This document shows, one piece after another, positions 1-8,268 of a DNA stretch of 13,011 nucleotides; position 1 is the stretch's first letter; each line of letters starts with the position of its first letter. The stretch is from Irineochytrium annulatum (Eukaryota; Chytridiomycota; Chytridiomycetes; Chytridiales; Chytridiaceae). Location: positions 1 to 13,011 of the forward strand of contig JADGJL010000839.1 in the NCBI GenBank assembly GCA_027600665.1, written 5' to 3'. The position numbers and the translations under genes were made by a program. Below the pieces are notes generated by a model. It did not search any database, had not been told where the DNA came from, and saw nothing but the letters and a program-made list of their open reading frames with translations.

Positions 1-106
1 GGGTTTTTTTTTTTCACCTGGGTTTTTGTTTTTTAATCAACGGGTTTTTTTTTTTTTTAAATTTTGCTGGGTTTTTTTTTTAAACAATTTTTTTTTTTTT
101 TTTTTT
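1..106. repeat. T-rich low-complexity tract with repeated GGG + poly-T units
   Basis: The left edge is almost entirely T. Four units begin with GGG (at about 1, 20, 41 and 69), each followed by a run of 5 to 15 T, and the tract ends with about 20 uninterrupted T near 87-106. The units are not identical in length and are not a known telomere repeat. They could be a degenerate minisatellite or a low-quality contig end. There are no coding signals in it. Confidence 0.7.
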
Positions 107-677
107 CGCTAATAGAGTACGACGAGTCCGGCCCGTCGATCGTCCACCGCAAGTGCTTCTAAGGGTTGCTCGCCCCCTTGACATCAGCAGCTATCCTACA
201 ATACCGACCATTTTGTTCGATGTGCTCTCTTCTCTCGTCCATTTGGTTCTTTGCCACGTCTATTCGCTTCCTCCGCTGTTAGCTGTTGGCCCTCTCCCAT
301 GTGTTCATTTACCCTTACCAGTTTATTAATTTACCCTAACGCTGTGTTGATTAATGGCTACCGTACATCCCCTATGTTCTCGACATCATTACATATATAA
401 AAAGCAACAAAAATATTATGCCACTTCATTTCTTGAGGATGATTTGTCAACTTAGAAACAGAATAACTGCCAGGCTAGAGCGCATGGGCGGTAGGCCAAA
501 AACAGTACACCTCTTGGATTTTCCAATGTTCTCAACTGTTAGCACTAATATAAAGAATCGTTCTAGAAACTGGCTATAACGAAATAAGGCGGCCAGACAA
601 AGCCAGGCAGAACATAGTTATGTCACGTGGGAGAATTGAACTCCCAATCCTTCAGAAAAGGACGCAACAGGTAAGAT
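107..677. other. Intergenic region, no gene seen
   Basis: AT-rich spacer with no convincing reading frame. A TATATAA motif lies at 394-400, but I see no gene that it clearly serves. Close to the 3' end of U5 are a CACGTG E-box palindrome (624-629) and two small perfect hairpins: 629-645 (stem GGGAG/CTCCC, 7-nt loop) and 648-662 (stem TCCTT/AAGGA, 5-nt loop). On the minus strand the first hairpin looks like a tRNA T-arm with a TTCAATT loop, but no matching acceptor or D-arm follows, so I do not call a tRNA. The hairpins lie just downstream of U5 in its direction of transcription and might belong to its 3' processing region; that is inference. Confidence 0.5.
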
Positions 678-812
678 AAAACCTTTACTAAGGTGTTGAT
701 CAAAAATTGATACACTTTCAGCAAGTGGCCCCCGCGCACGGTAAACTTTAGTAAAAGGCGAAAGTTTAAATCGTTCTGGGTGGAGACCAGAGAGGAAGGG
801 AGGAAAGTGCGA
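678..812 (-). ncRNA. U5: U5 spliceosomal snRNA
   Basis: U5 snRNA is the core RNA of the U4/U6.U5 tri-snRNP; its loop I holds the 5' and 3' exons during both splicing steps. On the minus strand the invariant loop I sequence GCCTTTTACTA is present (plus 749-759). It is closed by the stem AAACTT/AAGTTT (762-767 with 743-748), the same layout as human U5. A lower stem pairs GGTCTCCAC (780-788) with GTG-CGC-GGGGGCC (727-739, CGC bulged), and a basal stem pairs CACTTTC (803-809) with GAAAGTG (713-719). An Sm site AATTTTTG (701-708) follows, then a 3' hairpin ACCTT-AGTA-AAGGT. The total of about 135 nt is slightly longer than human U5. The ends are estimated from the outermost stems and may be off by several bases. 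The gene faces away from U1 across a short shared promoter. Confidence 0.93.
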
Positions 813-959
813 GGTCTTGCCAGCTCTTTTACAGCAAAGCTCGGAGTGGAGGGTGCGAAGTCGTCGTCAAAGGTTTTCGACATGGGATAACCAATGCTGC
901 TCGCAGTTCGCAGTTGCTCGAAATCGATATAGCGTCCGCCACCCCCTTGCAGGCTCCGC
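813..959. promoter_or_regulatory. Shared divergent promoter of U5 and U1 snRNA genes
   Basis: This 147-bp spacer separates the 5' ends of two snRNA genes transcribed in opposite directions, so it must carry both promoters. It has no clear TATA box. I cannot name a proximal sequence element, because snRNA promoter motifs differ between fungi. The inner part is moderately GC-rich. Its function is inferred from position only. Confidence 0.6.
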
Positions 960-1124
960 ATACTTACCTGTCAGGGCCATCGCTTGATCAACAAGGAGTG
1001 GTGGCTAGCTGGGGGCGTGGCCATTGCACTACCGCGCTGTTCCCTCGGCTATGCTTTCTCTTCGGGGAAACGCAACTGAATAATTTTTCCCTCCGGTAGC
1101 TCGCGTACGCGCGGCCACCGGGCT
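960..1124 (+). ncRNA. U1: U1 spliceosomal snRNA
   Basis: U1 snRNA pairs with the 5' splice site to start spliceosome assembly. The RNA starts with ATACTTACCTG at 960-970, the invariant 5' end that is complementary to CAG|GTAAGTAT. Stem-loop I carries GATCA in its loop (986-990), where U1-70K binds in other species. Stem-loop II has a GCGTGG/CCGCGC stem (1015-1020 with 1032-1037) around ATTGCACT (1023-1030), the U1A-type binding loop. Stem-loop III ends in a TTTCTC-TTCG-GGGAAA hairpin (1055-1070). The Sm-type site AATTTTTC is at 1082-1089, followed by stem-loop IV (CCGGT 1093-1097 with ACCGG 1117-1121, GC-rich inside). The length of about 165 nt matches animal U1 (164 nt), not the enlarged U1 of Saccharomyces. 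One oddity is that the Sm site is followed by C rather than the usual purine. The 3' end is estimated. Confidence 0.96.
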
Positions 1125-2222
1125 AAAAATGCCCAAAATAATTGAAAGTCTCTCTTCAGCAGTACAGCAACCATTTTCATGTTCATCACAGGATGTATCA
1201 CAAAAATTGTTTATTTAGCCCGCTTTCTCCTCCTCGGAACGAAAAAAAGCAAAAATGAACAAAGCGCCAAGGATAATCATACCAAAATTGACTGAGATTA
1301 CCGAGTCTTGCTTCTACATCTTGCTTCTGAAGAAAGTGTAATGCAGCGTAAGCGTAAGGGTGTCGACCTCCTCGTGCCCGGCGAGCTTCTGCTACTGGTA
1401 CTTTGTTCGAAGTATCTTGTGTGAATTTGGAGGTGAGTGACTGTCGAACCAATCCTTTCAAATGAGCCGTTTTTTGATGCAGGTAATTTGTATGTGTCGG
1501 CCATGTGCATTGATATGTGGTGGGGGGTACAGCAGGTACACTCCGAGTCTCGTCTGTGTGCAAAATCGTAGGATAAGGTCAAGTGCGCGCTTCTCGCTTA
1601 GGGGCTCAGCCTCCATAACTTCCGCCTTCGCAAACACGCACAGGACCAACCAGCCGGCACGCGATCAAAAACTCACGTCCACTTCAATCGTATCCGCCAA
1701 AGAACTCTCGTCATTCATTGTAGCCGAATCAAACTCGCAACCAGCTGTCGTCATGCGCGTCCCGTCGTAGTGATGCCTAAGAAGCCGATGATCGCAGACG
1801 CGGTGGTTGCGGATGCGCGTGGATTGGGCGAGACCGGTGTGGGGGTTGTGGAGAGGCACTGAGGGAGCGGGAGCGTGGCGGGGCGACAAAACGGCCGAGG
1901 AGCCTGAGTCATGCGGTCGAAGGAGGTGGTTGGAAGGGCGTCGCGGTCGCCCGAAGGACGGGTCGAAGGCATTGGACTTTAATACTAAGTGGCAGATCGC
2001 GACGGCCAACGCCTAGTTATCGACAGTGTAATAATATGCTTTGATATTTCAACCCGCGCTGGTGTCCAGTTTATTGTCATTTAGCGGGGTTTACACAACG
2101 CCGCACCGGAGTGACAGTGTCGATATTTAACGGGAGTATATTTAACAAACCAGCAAACACGATATTAATTTATAAGTGCAAAGCCTCACAACCTCTTCTT
2201 CGGATTAGTCGCCTTGAAGTAA
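1125..2222. other. Unresolved region downstream of U1
   Basis: About 1.1 kb with no recognised gene. The part from about 1750 to 2010 is clearly more GC-rich than its surroundings, as the exons elsewhere in this window are. It holds open frames on both strands, so an exon of an unrecognised gene may lie here; the best minus-strand candidate is listed separately. On the minus strand an AATAAA lies at 1210-1215. From about 2010 to 2220 the sequence is AT-rich and looks like upstream DNA of the fumarate reductase gene. Confidence 0.4.
1458..2009 (-). CDS. Possible hypothetical two-exon gene (low confidence)
   Basis: This is a candidate only. A minus-strand frame open from 2009 runs into a good donor, GTGAGT, at 1676. 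An acceptor ending in AAG at 1626 would give a 51-nt intron of the size usual here and continue in phase 0 to a stop at 1458, making about 166 residues. The second exon would begin AEVMEAEPLSEKRALDL. No domain is recognised. Against it, the branch site is weak, and another minus-strand frame (ATG at 1972) and a plus-strand frame (ATG near 1772) have equally GC-rich third codon positions. The true structure may differ, or there may be no gene. Confidence 0.2.
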
Positions 2223-2230
2223 ATATAAAT
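2223..2230 (+). promoter_or_regulatory. TATA-like box upstream of the fumarate reductase gene
   Basis: TATAAATA lies 167 bp upstream of the start codon at 2397, in an otherwise AT-rich stretch that gives way to GC-richer leader sequence at about 2280. Another AT-rich TATA-like string occurs near 2137. A pyrimidine-rich CTTTCAACAG ends at 2393, three bases before the ATG, and resembles a 3' splice site, so a 5'-UTR intron is possible. The assignment rests on position only. Confidence 0.35.
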
Positions 2231-2396
2231 ATCCCGAGCAGTATGACGCAACTCGGTTCATTAAAAATTCCGAGTGGCTCCATGTGACCTTCACGGCGTT
2301 TGAGACGAACGGACGAAGGGGTGGTCGAGATTCAATTGCAAGTCTGAGAGACGCGCTGCATCTCAATCCGAAATCTTCTTCTGCTTTCAACAGGTC

Positions 2397-4202
2397 ATGT
2401 CCTCGACCCACGTTATCGTTATTGGCGGCGGTCTCGCCGGCCTCTCGGCAGGTGCGTAGCCCGTCCCGCTCTGTGGATCTTCAAGGTCGCCTGCACCTCG
2501 ATGGATCAGGCCCTTGCGTTCGCGGGCGAACCTGCAACCCGCGGTCGCATTCGGATCTTGGCTTCTGCTGACGTCGATCTAATTGCCTCGTTTTGATTGC
2601 GAACAGCCCACACCGTCCTCGAGAGGGGCGGCAACGTGCTTCTTCTGGACAAGAACTCGTTCCTCGGCGGTGAGTGTTGTCTTGCGTGATTTCGCGTTTG
2701 GATGGATACTTATTTAGCTTGCATTTGCAGGTAACTCCACCAAGGCCACGTCTGGTATCAATGGAGCTAACACCACCGCCCAGCAGAGGCTTGGTATTCC
2801 CGTGAGTTTTGTGCTTGCTGCTAATTATATGCAGCTTTTGGTTGATGTTTATTTGCGTATTGTTTGTATTTAGGACACCTCCGCCATCTTCTACGAGGAT
2901 TCGGCCAAGTCTGCCCGTGCGGAGATCCAGCCTGCTCTGACCAAGGTCCTGACCTACCAGTCCGGCGCCGCGGTTGAGTGGATTGCCGACAAGTTCAAGG
3001 TCGACCTTTCCCTCGTCTCCCGTCTCGGTGGTCACTCCCAGCCGCGCACTCACCGTGGCAAGGAGATGTTCCCGGGCATGACGATTACGTACGCTCTCAT
3101 GGAGGCGCTCGAGGACACGGCGAAAGCGCAGCCCTCCCGTGTGAAGATCATTAAGAAGGCCGCCGTGACGGACCTTATTAGGGACAACACCGGCAAGGTC
3201 GTCGGTGTCAAGTACACGGCCGGTGACAGCACGCACGAGGCTCACGGACCCGTTGTCGTCTGCACGGGTGGCTACGCTGCGGATTTCACGACGACCTCGC
3301 TTTTGAAGAAGTACCGGTATGTGATATGGTCGGTGGGAAGTCCAAGACTGAACGCTTTATGTTAGTCCGGAGATTTACGACCTCCCGACCACCAACGGCG
3401 ATCATTGCACCGGTGACGGTATCAAGTTCTCGCTCGCGGTCGGCGCGAACACCATTCACATGGATAAGGTCCAGGTGCACCCGACCGGTCTCGTCGACCC
3501 GAAGGAGCCCGACGCTAAGGTGAAGTTCCTTGCCGCTGAGGCCCTCCGTGGTGTTGGTGGCCTTCTGTTGGACGCGAACGGCCAGCGGTTTGCGGACGAG
3601 CTCGGTCACCGTGACTACGTTACCGGTCAGATGTGGAAGAACAAGGGGCCGTTCCGTCTTGTCCTAAACAGCAAAGCCGGAAAGGAGATCGAGTGGCACT
3701 GCAAGGTAAACTGCATTAGTTTTAGCGATCAATTTCTCATTGTATTTATTAGCACTACATGGGCCGTGGCCTCATGAAGCACTTCAAGTCCGGCGCTGAC
3801 CTCGCCAAGGAGTTCGGCATCCCGACCAACGTGCTGAAGGAGACTTTCGAAAAGTACAACAGCATCGCCTCCTCGAAGAACTGCCCGTTCGGAAAGAAGT
3901 TCTTCCACAACACCCCCTTCGACATCAACGACTCGTTCTGGGTGTCCGTCGTCACCCCGGTTCTCCACTTTACCATGGGCGGTGTCCAGATTGACGAGCA
4001 CTCGCGCGTCCTCTCTGGGGCCGCGGCGTCCCCGATTCCGGGTCTGTTTGCGGCTGGCGAGTGCGCTGGTGGTGTTCACGGTGCTAACCGTCTTGGTGGA
4101 TCGTCACTCCTCGGCTGTGTCGTCTACGGGCGTGTCGCCGGTGCCACGTAAGCGCCTGTCTGATTGTGTTTTCATTGATGTGTTTTTGACCTTTTTTTTT
4201 TT

Positions 4203-4234
<32 letters not shown>

Positions 4235-4922
4235 TTTCAAACAGTGCCGCCGCCTACCTCCTCGATCAGCTCAGCAACGACACTGCCGCTCGCCGTGTGG
4301 CCGGCATTGCGGGCCACTTGTCCCCGATCACCATCTCGTTTAACGGCGTTAACGTGAATTTGACCTTTGACGGGTCCGCCCCTGGTGGTGCTTCCCATGG
4401 ACCGTCGGCCCTTCCGGCCCCTCCGTCGACGGAGGCTGCCGCTCCTGCCGCCTCTTCCGCCCCCGCCGCTCTTCGGGAGATTACTGCGGCTGAGGTCGCT
4501 AAGCACAACACGGAGAAGGACTGTTGGGTTATCGTGAACGGGCGGGTTTTGGATGCTACCCACTTCCTTAAGGGTGCGTCCCTGCTGGGAACGATTGGAT
4601 GTGTATTGATGTATTTGTAGACCACCCGGGAGGCAAGAAGGCGATCCTCATCTACGCCGGCCGTGATGCTACTGAGGAGTTCAACATGATGTAAGTTCTG
4701 TCACTTGAATTGCGGAGGAATAAGTTTTAATCGATTATATCAATTAATTTAGGCATAAGCCTGATGGTAAACATTGACTTCTTCCATGCTGTTTGATGTA
4801 TTTTAACTTGTATTTAGTGGTTGACAAGTATGCGCCTGAAACGGTTATTGGTAAGTGATAACTTCAGCGAGGATTCGGTTGCTTACGTTTTATGCCTTTA
4901 TTTAGGAATCTACAAGGCCTGA
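2397..4922 (+). CDS. Soluble fumarate reductase (Frd1/Osm1-type) with C-terminal cytochrome b5 domain
   Basis: This is a flavoprotein that reduces fumarate to succinate and in yeast helps reoxidise reduced flavin when oxygen is low. Eleven exons: 2397-2451, 2607-2669, 2731-2801, 2874-3316, 3366-3705, 3753-4147, 4245-4573, 4621-4690, 4753-4766, 4818-4850, 4906-4922. They give 609 aa, with all phases consistent. Residues 6-19 form the FAD-binding motif VIVIGGGLAGLSAA. Residues matching known fumarate-reductase catalytic positions are visible: H249 (QVHPTG), R293 (GHRD), H396 (HFTMGG) and R437 (NRLGG). An Ala/Pro-rich linker (about 499-533) leads to a cytochrome b5 domain (534-609) with both haem ligands, H567 in HPGG and H590 in MHKPD. 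The protein starts directly at the flavin fold, with no leader and no ER-retention tail, so it is probably cytosolic like yeast Frd1. The fused haem domain suggests that electrons arrive through a b5-type step rather than from free flavin; that is inference. Family call very sure, exon ends nearly so. Confidence 0.93.
4191..4237 (+). repeat. Poly-T tract in intron 6 of the fumarate reductase gene
   Basis: Within the 97-nt intron 4148-4244, T runs of 16, 12 and 12 are separated by single C residues (4208, 4221), followed by GTTTCAAACAG at the acceptor. It is an extreme version of the polypyrimidine tract before a 3' splice site and a likely site of slippage or sequencing error. The other introns of this gene have no such tract. 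Confidence 0.85.
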
Positions 4923-5556
4923 TCAGAATGAGCGCATTTGATGGTTGAATGGTTGGCCATGTTCATCATGCAATTGTAGTGCTTCTTTTTACGATTTAAA
5001 CTAGGTTGTTCGCTTCGGTCATATCACACGATTTCCTTTTTTTTTCTGTTGAGTTATCAAAGCAGCCGACTCGGAGTAACAAAGCCGCCGCGGCTGCAGT
5101 GGTAGTGTGCTTTATCCAGAAGTTTTACGCCTCGTTTTTGCGAATAAACTAGCTCTTAATGCTTGCATGGTTTTTACCAAGGACCAAACCGAACAAATCG
5201 TCTGGGTCAGCTGTTGTGTTCAGGACCGACTCGCCTCAACCTCCACCACCACCGCCGGCCAGCCCTATCACATCGCCCATCATCGCCCGCATCGCCGCGT
5301 CCGCGTCCTGAGCTGACGACCCGCGCCGCTGCCGTTGACGTCGGGCCTCCATACGCACCTTTGAGGACACAGGAGAGCCCGTACCCGAGTCGCCAGCCAG
5401 GCAGACGCATTTACTCTCCGGCGCCAAACCCAGCGTTCGCGACTTCTCTCCCGCCCGCCGACGGCCTGGAGACCTCGCTTTTGGCCAGGGGAGGAAGGGA
5501 CCACGGGACGACGACCTCCGAGGCTTTTGTCCTCCTCCACGCTCTCCGCCTCCACC
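4923..5556. other. Intergenic region between fumarate reductase and GNAT-protein genes
   Basis: It holds the 3' flank of the upstream gene and the promoter and leader of the next one. A 7-bp inverted repeat (GCAGCCG at 5062-5068 with CGGCTGC at 5091-5097) lies about 140 bp after the stop codon, and AATAAA occurs at 5143-5148. From about 5220 the sequence becomes GC-rich and C-rich on the plus strand, which looks like the 5' leader of the next gene. A long open frame (5163-6131) crosses this area and the next gene's first exon in another frame; I regard it as a by-product of base composition. No other gene is seen. Confidence 0.5.
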
Positions 5557-7516
5557 ATGCCGAATCCCGGCCCGTCCGTTATGCACAAACCGCACTTCAG
5601 CCACCATCAGGGCCAGGGCCAGCCTCGTCTTCAGTTCCCCATCAACCGCTTGGGCCCCCACATCCTACCTCCTACCCATCATCAGCCCGCGAACGCCTAC
5701 ACCATCCTCTTTGCCGTCGCTCAGCGCATTACGCATCTTTACCTTCTGGTCCTGGCAACCTCACTCTCGGCCATCCTTCTTCCTGTCGCGATCCTCCTTC
5801 TCCCAGTCACCTTGCTAGTGGCCTCCCCGCTTCTCATCGTTCTTTCGGCAGCCGCCTACGTCCTCCACGCCCTTCACACGACATGGGGGCTTGGTCCGCA
5901 TTTGAGCATGGCCGCGAGGGTCGCTCTCGCGACGGGAAAAAACCTGGCTGGGTGGGCTGGGGCCGTTTCGGCAGGCCTCGGGTTTGTTGGATCTTACTTC
6001 CTCAGGCCTTGGCTGGGAGGCGGCAGGAGGAGGGCCATGGACGACGACGCCGAGTACGGGATGATCGGATCGAGCGGTGGGGGGAGCGCGCTTGGCAGCG
6101 CGACGGCAATCTCGACGCCGCCTTGCCATGATGACGATACGGTCGCTTACAGGGATTATCAGGAGGAGTCGGGAATGCCGGTTATGAAGTCGGGATCGAG
6201 GTGGGGAGAGAGAAGGGTGTCATACTCGAGGAGCTTGTCGGACCGGAGTGAGAGTTTAATTGGTAAGGGGCAGTTGTCGATTTTCAGCGCAAAGCCTCTG
6301 GGCCGCTATATTTATCTGCTTTATGTGTCGTGAACAGCATTCAATAGCTGACAATTTTTTCTCTTTAGATCACGACGAAACTCCCCATCACCTTATCCAT
6401 ACTCACAATCCCTACGTACACCATCACCACCATCATCAATATCGTCCCAACGCCTACGACCCTTCCGAGCCTTCTGATCTCGAGTCTATCATGTCGATGG
6501 AGACGGAGTCCGTGAGGGGATCCGTCTTTGACGGCATTGACCGGACGGATTCGGCGTACGACAGCGAGATTTACGCGTCGTCTTCAGTTGCAGCCGATAA
6601 CGAGTCAGGTACGGTATCGCCTTTATGCGCGTTGAACATTTGACTGTCTCTTACTTACTATTTTTTGCTTCAGTCGTGTCCCACAGCTCGACGATGTCCG
6701 TCTCCCGCCGCAATCTGGCTCACACGAAGGCCGTTTTCAAATATCTTTCCCCGAACGATCATCAGCTCGTCGAACTTTGTAATATCTTGTTTCAGTCAGC
6801 CAATGGACAAACACCGTCGTCTCCGATGTCGGCCCAGCAAAATCAACAGCAGCAGCAACAAGAAGCCATCACATCCGGCGGCGATGCTTCGCCCGCATCG
6901 TCGGTGCCACCGACACCGCAACTTCCCGTTGTTCAGCAACAGCTTCCCGTCGTCCAGCAACAACAACAACTACCAGCGCGGATACGAGTGCGTCGGGACA
7001 ACAATATCGATCGACAAGTGCTCGTTGTGATGAGGAAGGACGCTGACCCCGTCGAGCCCAGGATTAATGACTTGATAGCATTTCTCGAGGTGCGTGGCAG
7101 GAATTCGTGAAATTAAGAGAATTCCCTCTAATCAGCGCGAAAAACAGTTCAATCACAACGTCGGCGACCCCCGCCACCTTCGGATTGAGAAGCTTCTCGT
7201 TTCGTCCATGTACGAAAACCTCGGGTTCGGACGGCGGCTTCTCCGCGAGCTTCACCGCCGCACTCGCGTCGAAAGCATCGAGGTCTGGGCTCTCTGGCAC
7301 GCCGAGTCGTTTTACAAGGGCCTCGGCTACATCGATATGAGGGCGCCGAACGGGGAGAAGGTTGCGGCGGCTTGGGGTCCGCTGCTTGTGTGGTCGCGTG
7401 CCATGCATGGGTCCCACTACGGAAACCATCACCAGCCCGGCGAGAGGGGATCATATGATGGGGGAAGGTCGTCAAGCAGGGCTAGCGTGATAGGGAATGG
7501 TGCTCACGGGTTTTGA
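5557..7516 (+). CDS. Membrane-anchored protein with C-terminal GNAT acetyltransferase-type domain
   Basis: Four exons: 5557-6262, 6369-6608, 6674-7089, 7136-7516; phases agree and give 580 aa. The start is the first ATG of the frame, in the context CCACCATGC. Residues 48-107 are strongly hydrophobic (e.g. ILLPVAILLLPVTLLV), enough for two or three membrane spans, and a weaker hydrophobic stretch lies at about 128-149. Then come a Ser/Gly-rich region, a run of six His (253-258), an acidic segment, and a Gln/Pro-rich linker with LPVVQQQ repeated. The C-terminal part resembles the GNAT fold: RIEKLLVSSMYENLGFGRRLL (about 470-490) fits motif A, whose RxxGxG/A-like loop binds acetyl-CoA, and ALWHAESFYKGLGY (506-519) fits motif B. 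The low-complexity linker appears to sit inside or just before the GNAT fold. I do not recognise the full architecture or its substrate. The GNAT call is fairly firm; catalysis itself is inference. Confidence 0.8.
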
Positions 7517-8268
7517 TTTGTCGGTATAGTCCGGGGGTTGCTTCGTTTGTCCGCGCCGCTTTTGTTTAATACTCGGCCTTGCTAAGGCGGGCCAGGCGCT
7601 CGCTTAGTTTTTTAGATGTTTACGAGGTTTGCTCCTGTCTTCGGCGATTTCCCCCTTCCGCTGTGACATGTTCCTTGTCGGCCCTTCTCCATTTGTATTA
7701 TTTAAAATGTTCCATAATGTTTACTTTTCCCTTTTGATGCCCTCATCGCTGCCTAGTCTACCCCCTCTACTTTGTAATTGCGGCAGCTGCTCAAAACCCG
7801 CCCCTCTTACTATTGTCCATTTCACACACTTGTAAAATTTTCTTTAAGATGGCCTACTCTGATGAGTGATTGGACGCTGCTTTCCGCGTCCACCAGATAA
7901 CCCCGCAAAGAAATATCCGCTTGTCCCCACTTTTCTGTTCTCTTCATTGGCCCCTTTACACCAATTCTCATCTGTGACTTCGCGTCGCGCGAGCCTGCGT
8001 TTGTACCGTCACCTTCACACCTCGTTTTATTATCTTAACTGTTTTGGCGGTCTCAGCGAGCCGTTTAATTTTGCCTATCTTTGTTTTATTTTCTTCCTCC
8101 GGTCGCCTTCTCCTAAATGGATTAAAAGAAATGAATGATAGTATTTATATTTGTAGCACACGGGCATTTATTTTTGCATCACACTCTTGCATTGCCTCTG
8201 GTGAAGGCATCACAAAAAAGCGGACGGCTGAGACGAACGGGTATCTGGAAGTAGCAATGACGGCGGCG
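7517..8268. other. Convergent intergenic region (3' ends of GNAT gene and NPR3)
   Basis: About 750 bp of C/T-rich, then AT-rich sequence with short open frames only. Two compact hairpins are visible: GCCTT-GCT-AAGGC (7576-7588), which may lie in the 3' UTR of the GNAT gene, and GGACGC-8 nt-GCGTCC (7872-7891). The second is preceded by CTGATGAG and followed by AGATAA, which loosely recall ribozyme or snoRNA boxes, but the remaining required parts are missing. No RNA or protein gene is called. Confidence 0.45.
8167..8172 (-). terminator. Polyadenylation signal AATAAA for NPR3
   Basis: TTTATT on the plus strand reads AATAAA on the minus strand, 96 bp past the proposed NPR3 stop codon at 8269-8271. 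This is a reasonable distance for a fungal 3' UTR. The call rests on motif and position only. Confidence 0.4.

Noticed and set aside
300..345. Telomere-like repeats (TTACCCTTACC, TTTACCCTAAC)
   Set aside because: Single scattered motifs, not a tandem array.
670..720. Plus-strand intron-like string (CAG|GTAAGA ... TACTAAG ... TTTCAG)
   Set aside because: It is the antisense of the U5 3' half; no coding frame flanks it.
621..729. tRNA (class II Leu/Ser-like) on the minus strand, based on a T-arm-like hairpin
   Set aside because: There is no matching 7-bp acceptor stem or A-box, and the required 5' half is U5 snRNA.
623..961. 112-residue open frame on the minus strand
   Set aside because: It lies across the U5 snRNA gene and its promoter. 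U5 structure explains the conserved parts, and the frame has no domain.
914..1099. 61-residue plus-strand frame and a minus-strand GTAAGTAT donor at 960-967
   Set aside because: Both are by-products of the U1 gene; the apparent donor is the complement of the U1 5' end.
1240..1300. U6-like string GCGCCAAGGATAATCA
   Set aside because: The invariant ACAGAGA box and the rest of U6 are absent.
2481..3245. 254-residue antisense frame
   Set aside because: A shadow of fumarate reductase exons and introns; the plus-strand protein is unmistakable.
5163..6131. 322-residue plus-strand frame overlapping the GNAT gene's first exon
   Set aside because: Pro/Arg/Ser-rich with no domain, as expected from another frame of GC-rich coding DNA. 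The overlapping frame splices into the GNAT module.
7855..7920. Hammerhead ribozyme or snoRNA, suggested by CTGATGAG, a GC hairpin and AGATAA
   Set aside because: The GAAA core element is not next to the hairpin, the closing stems are missing, and there is no second hairpin with an ACA box.
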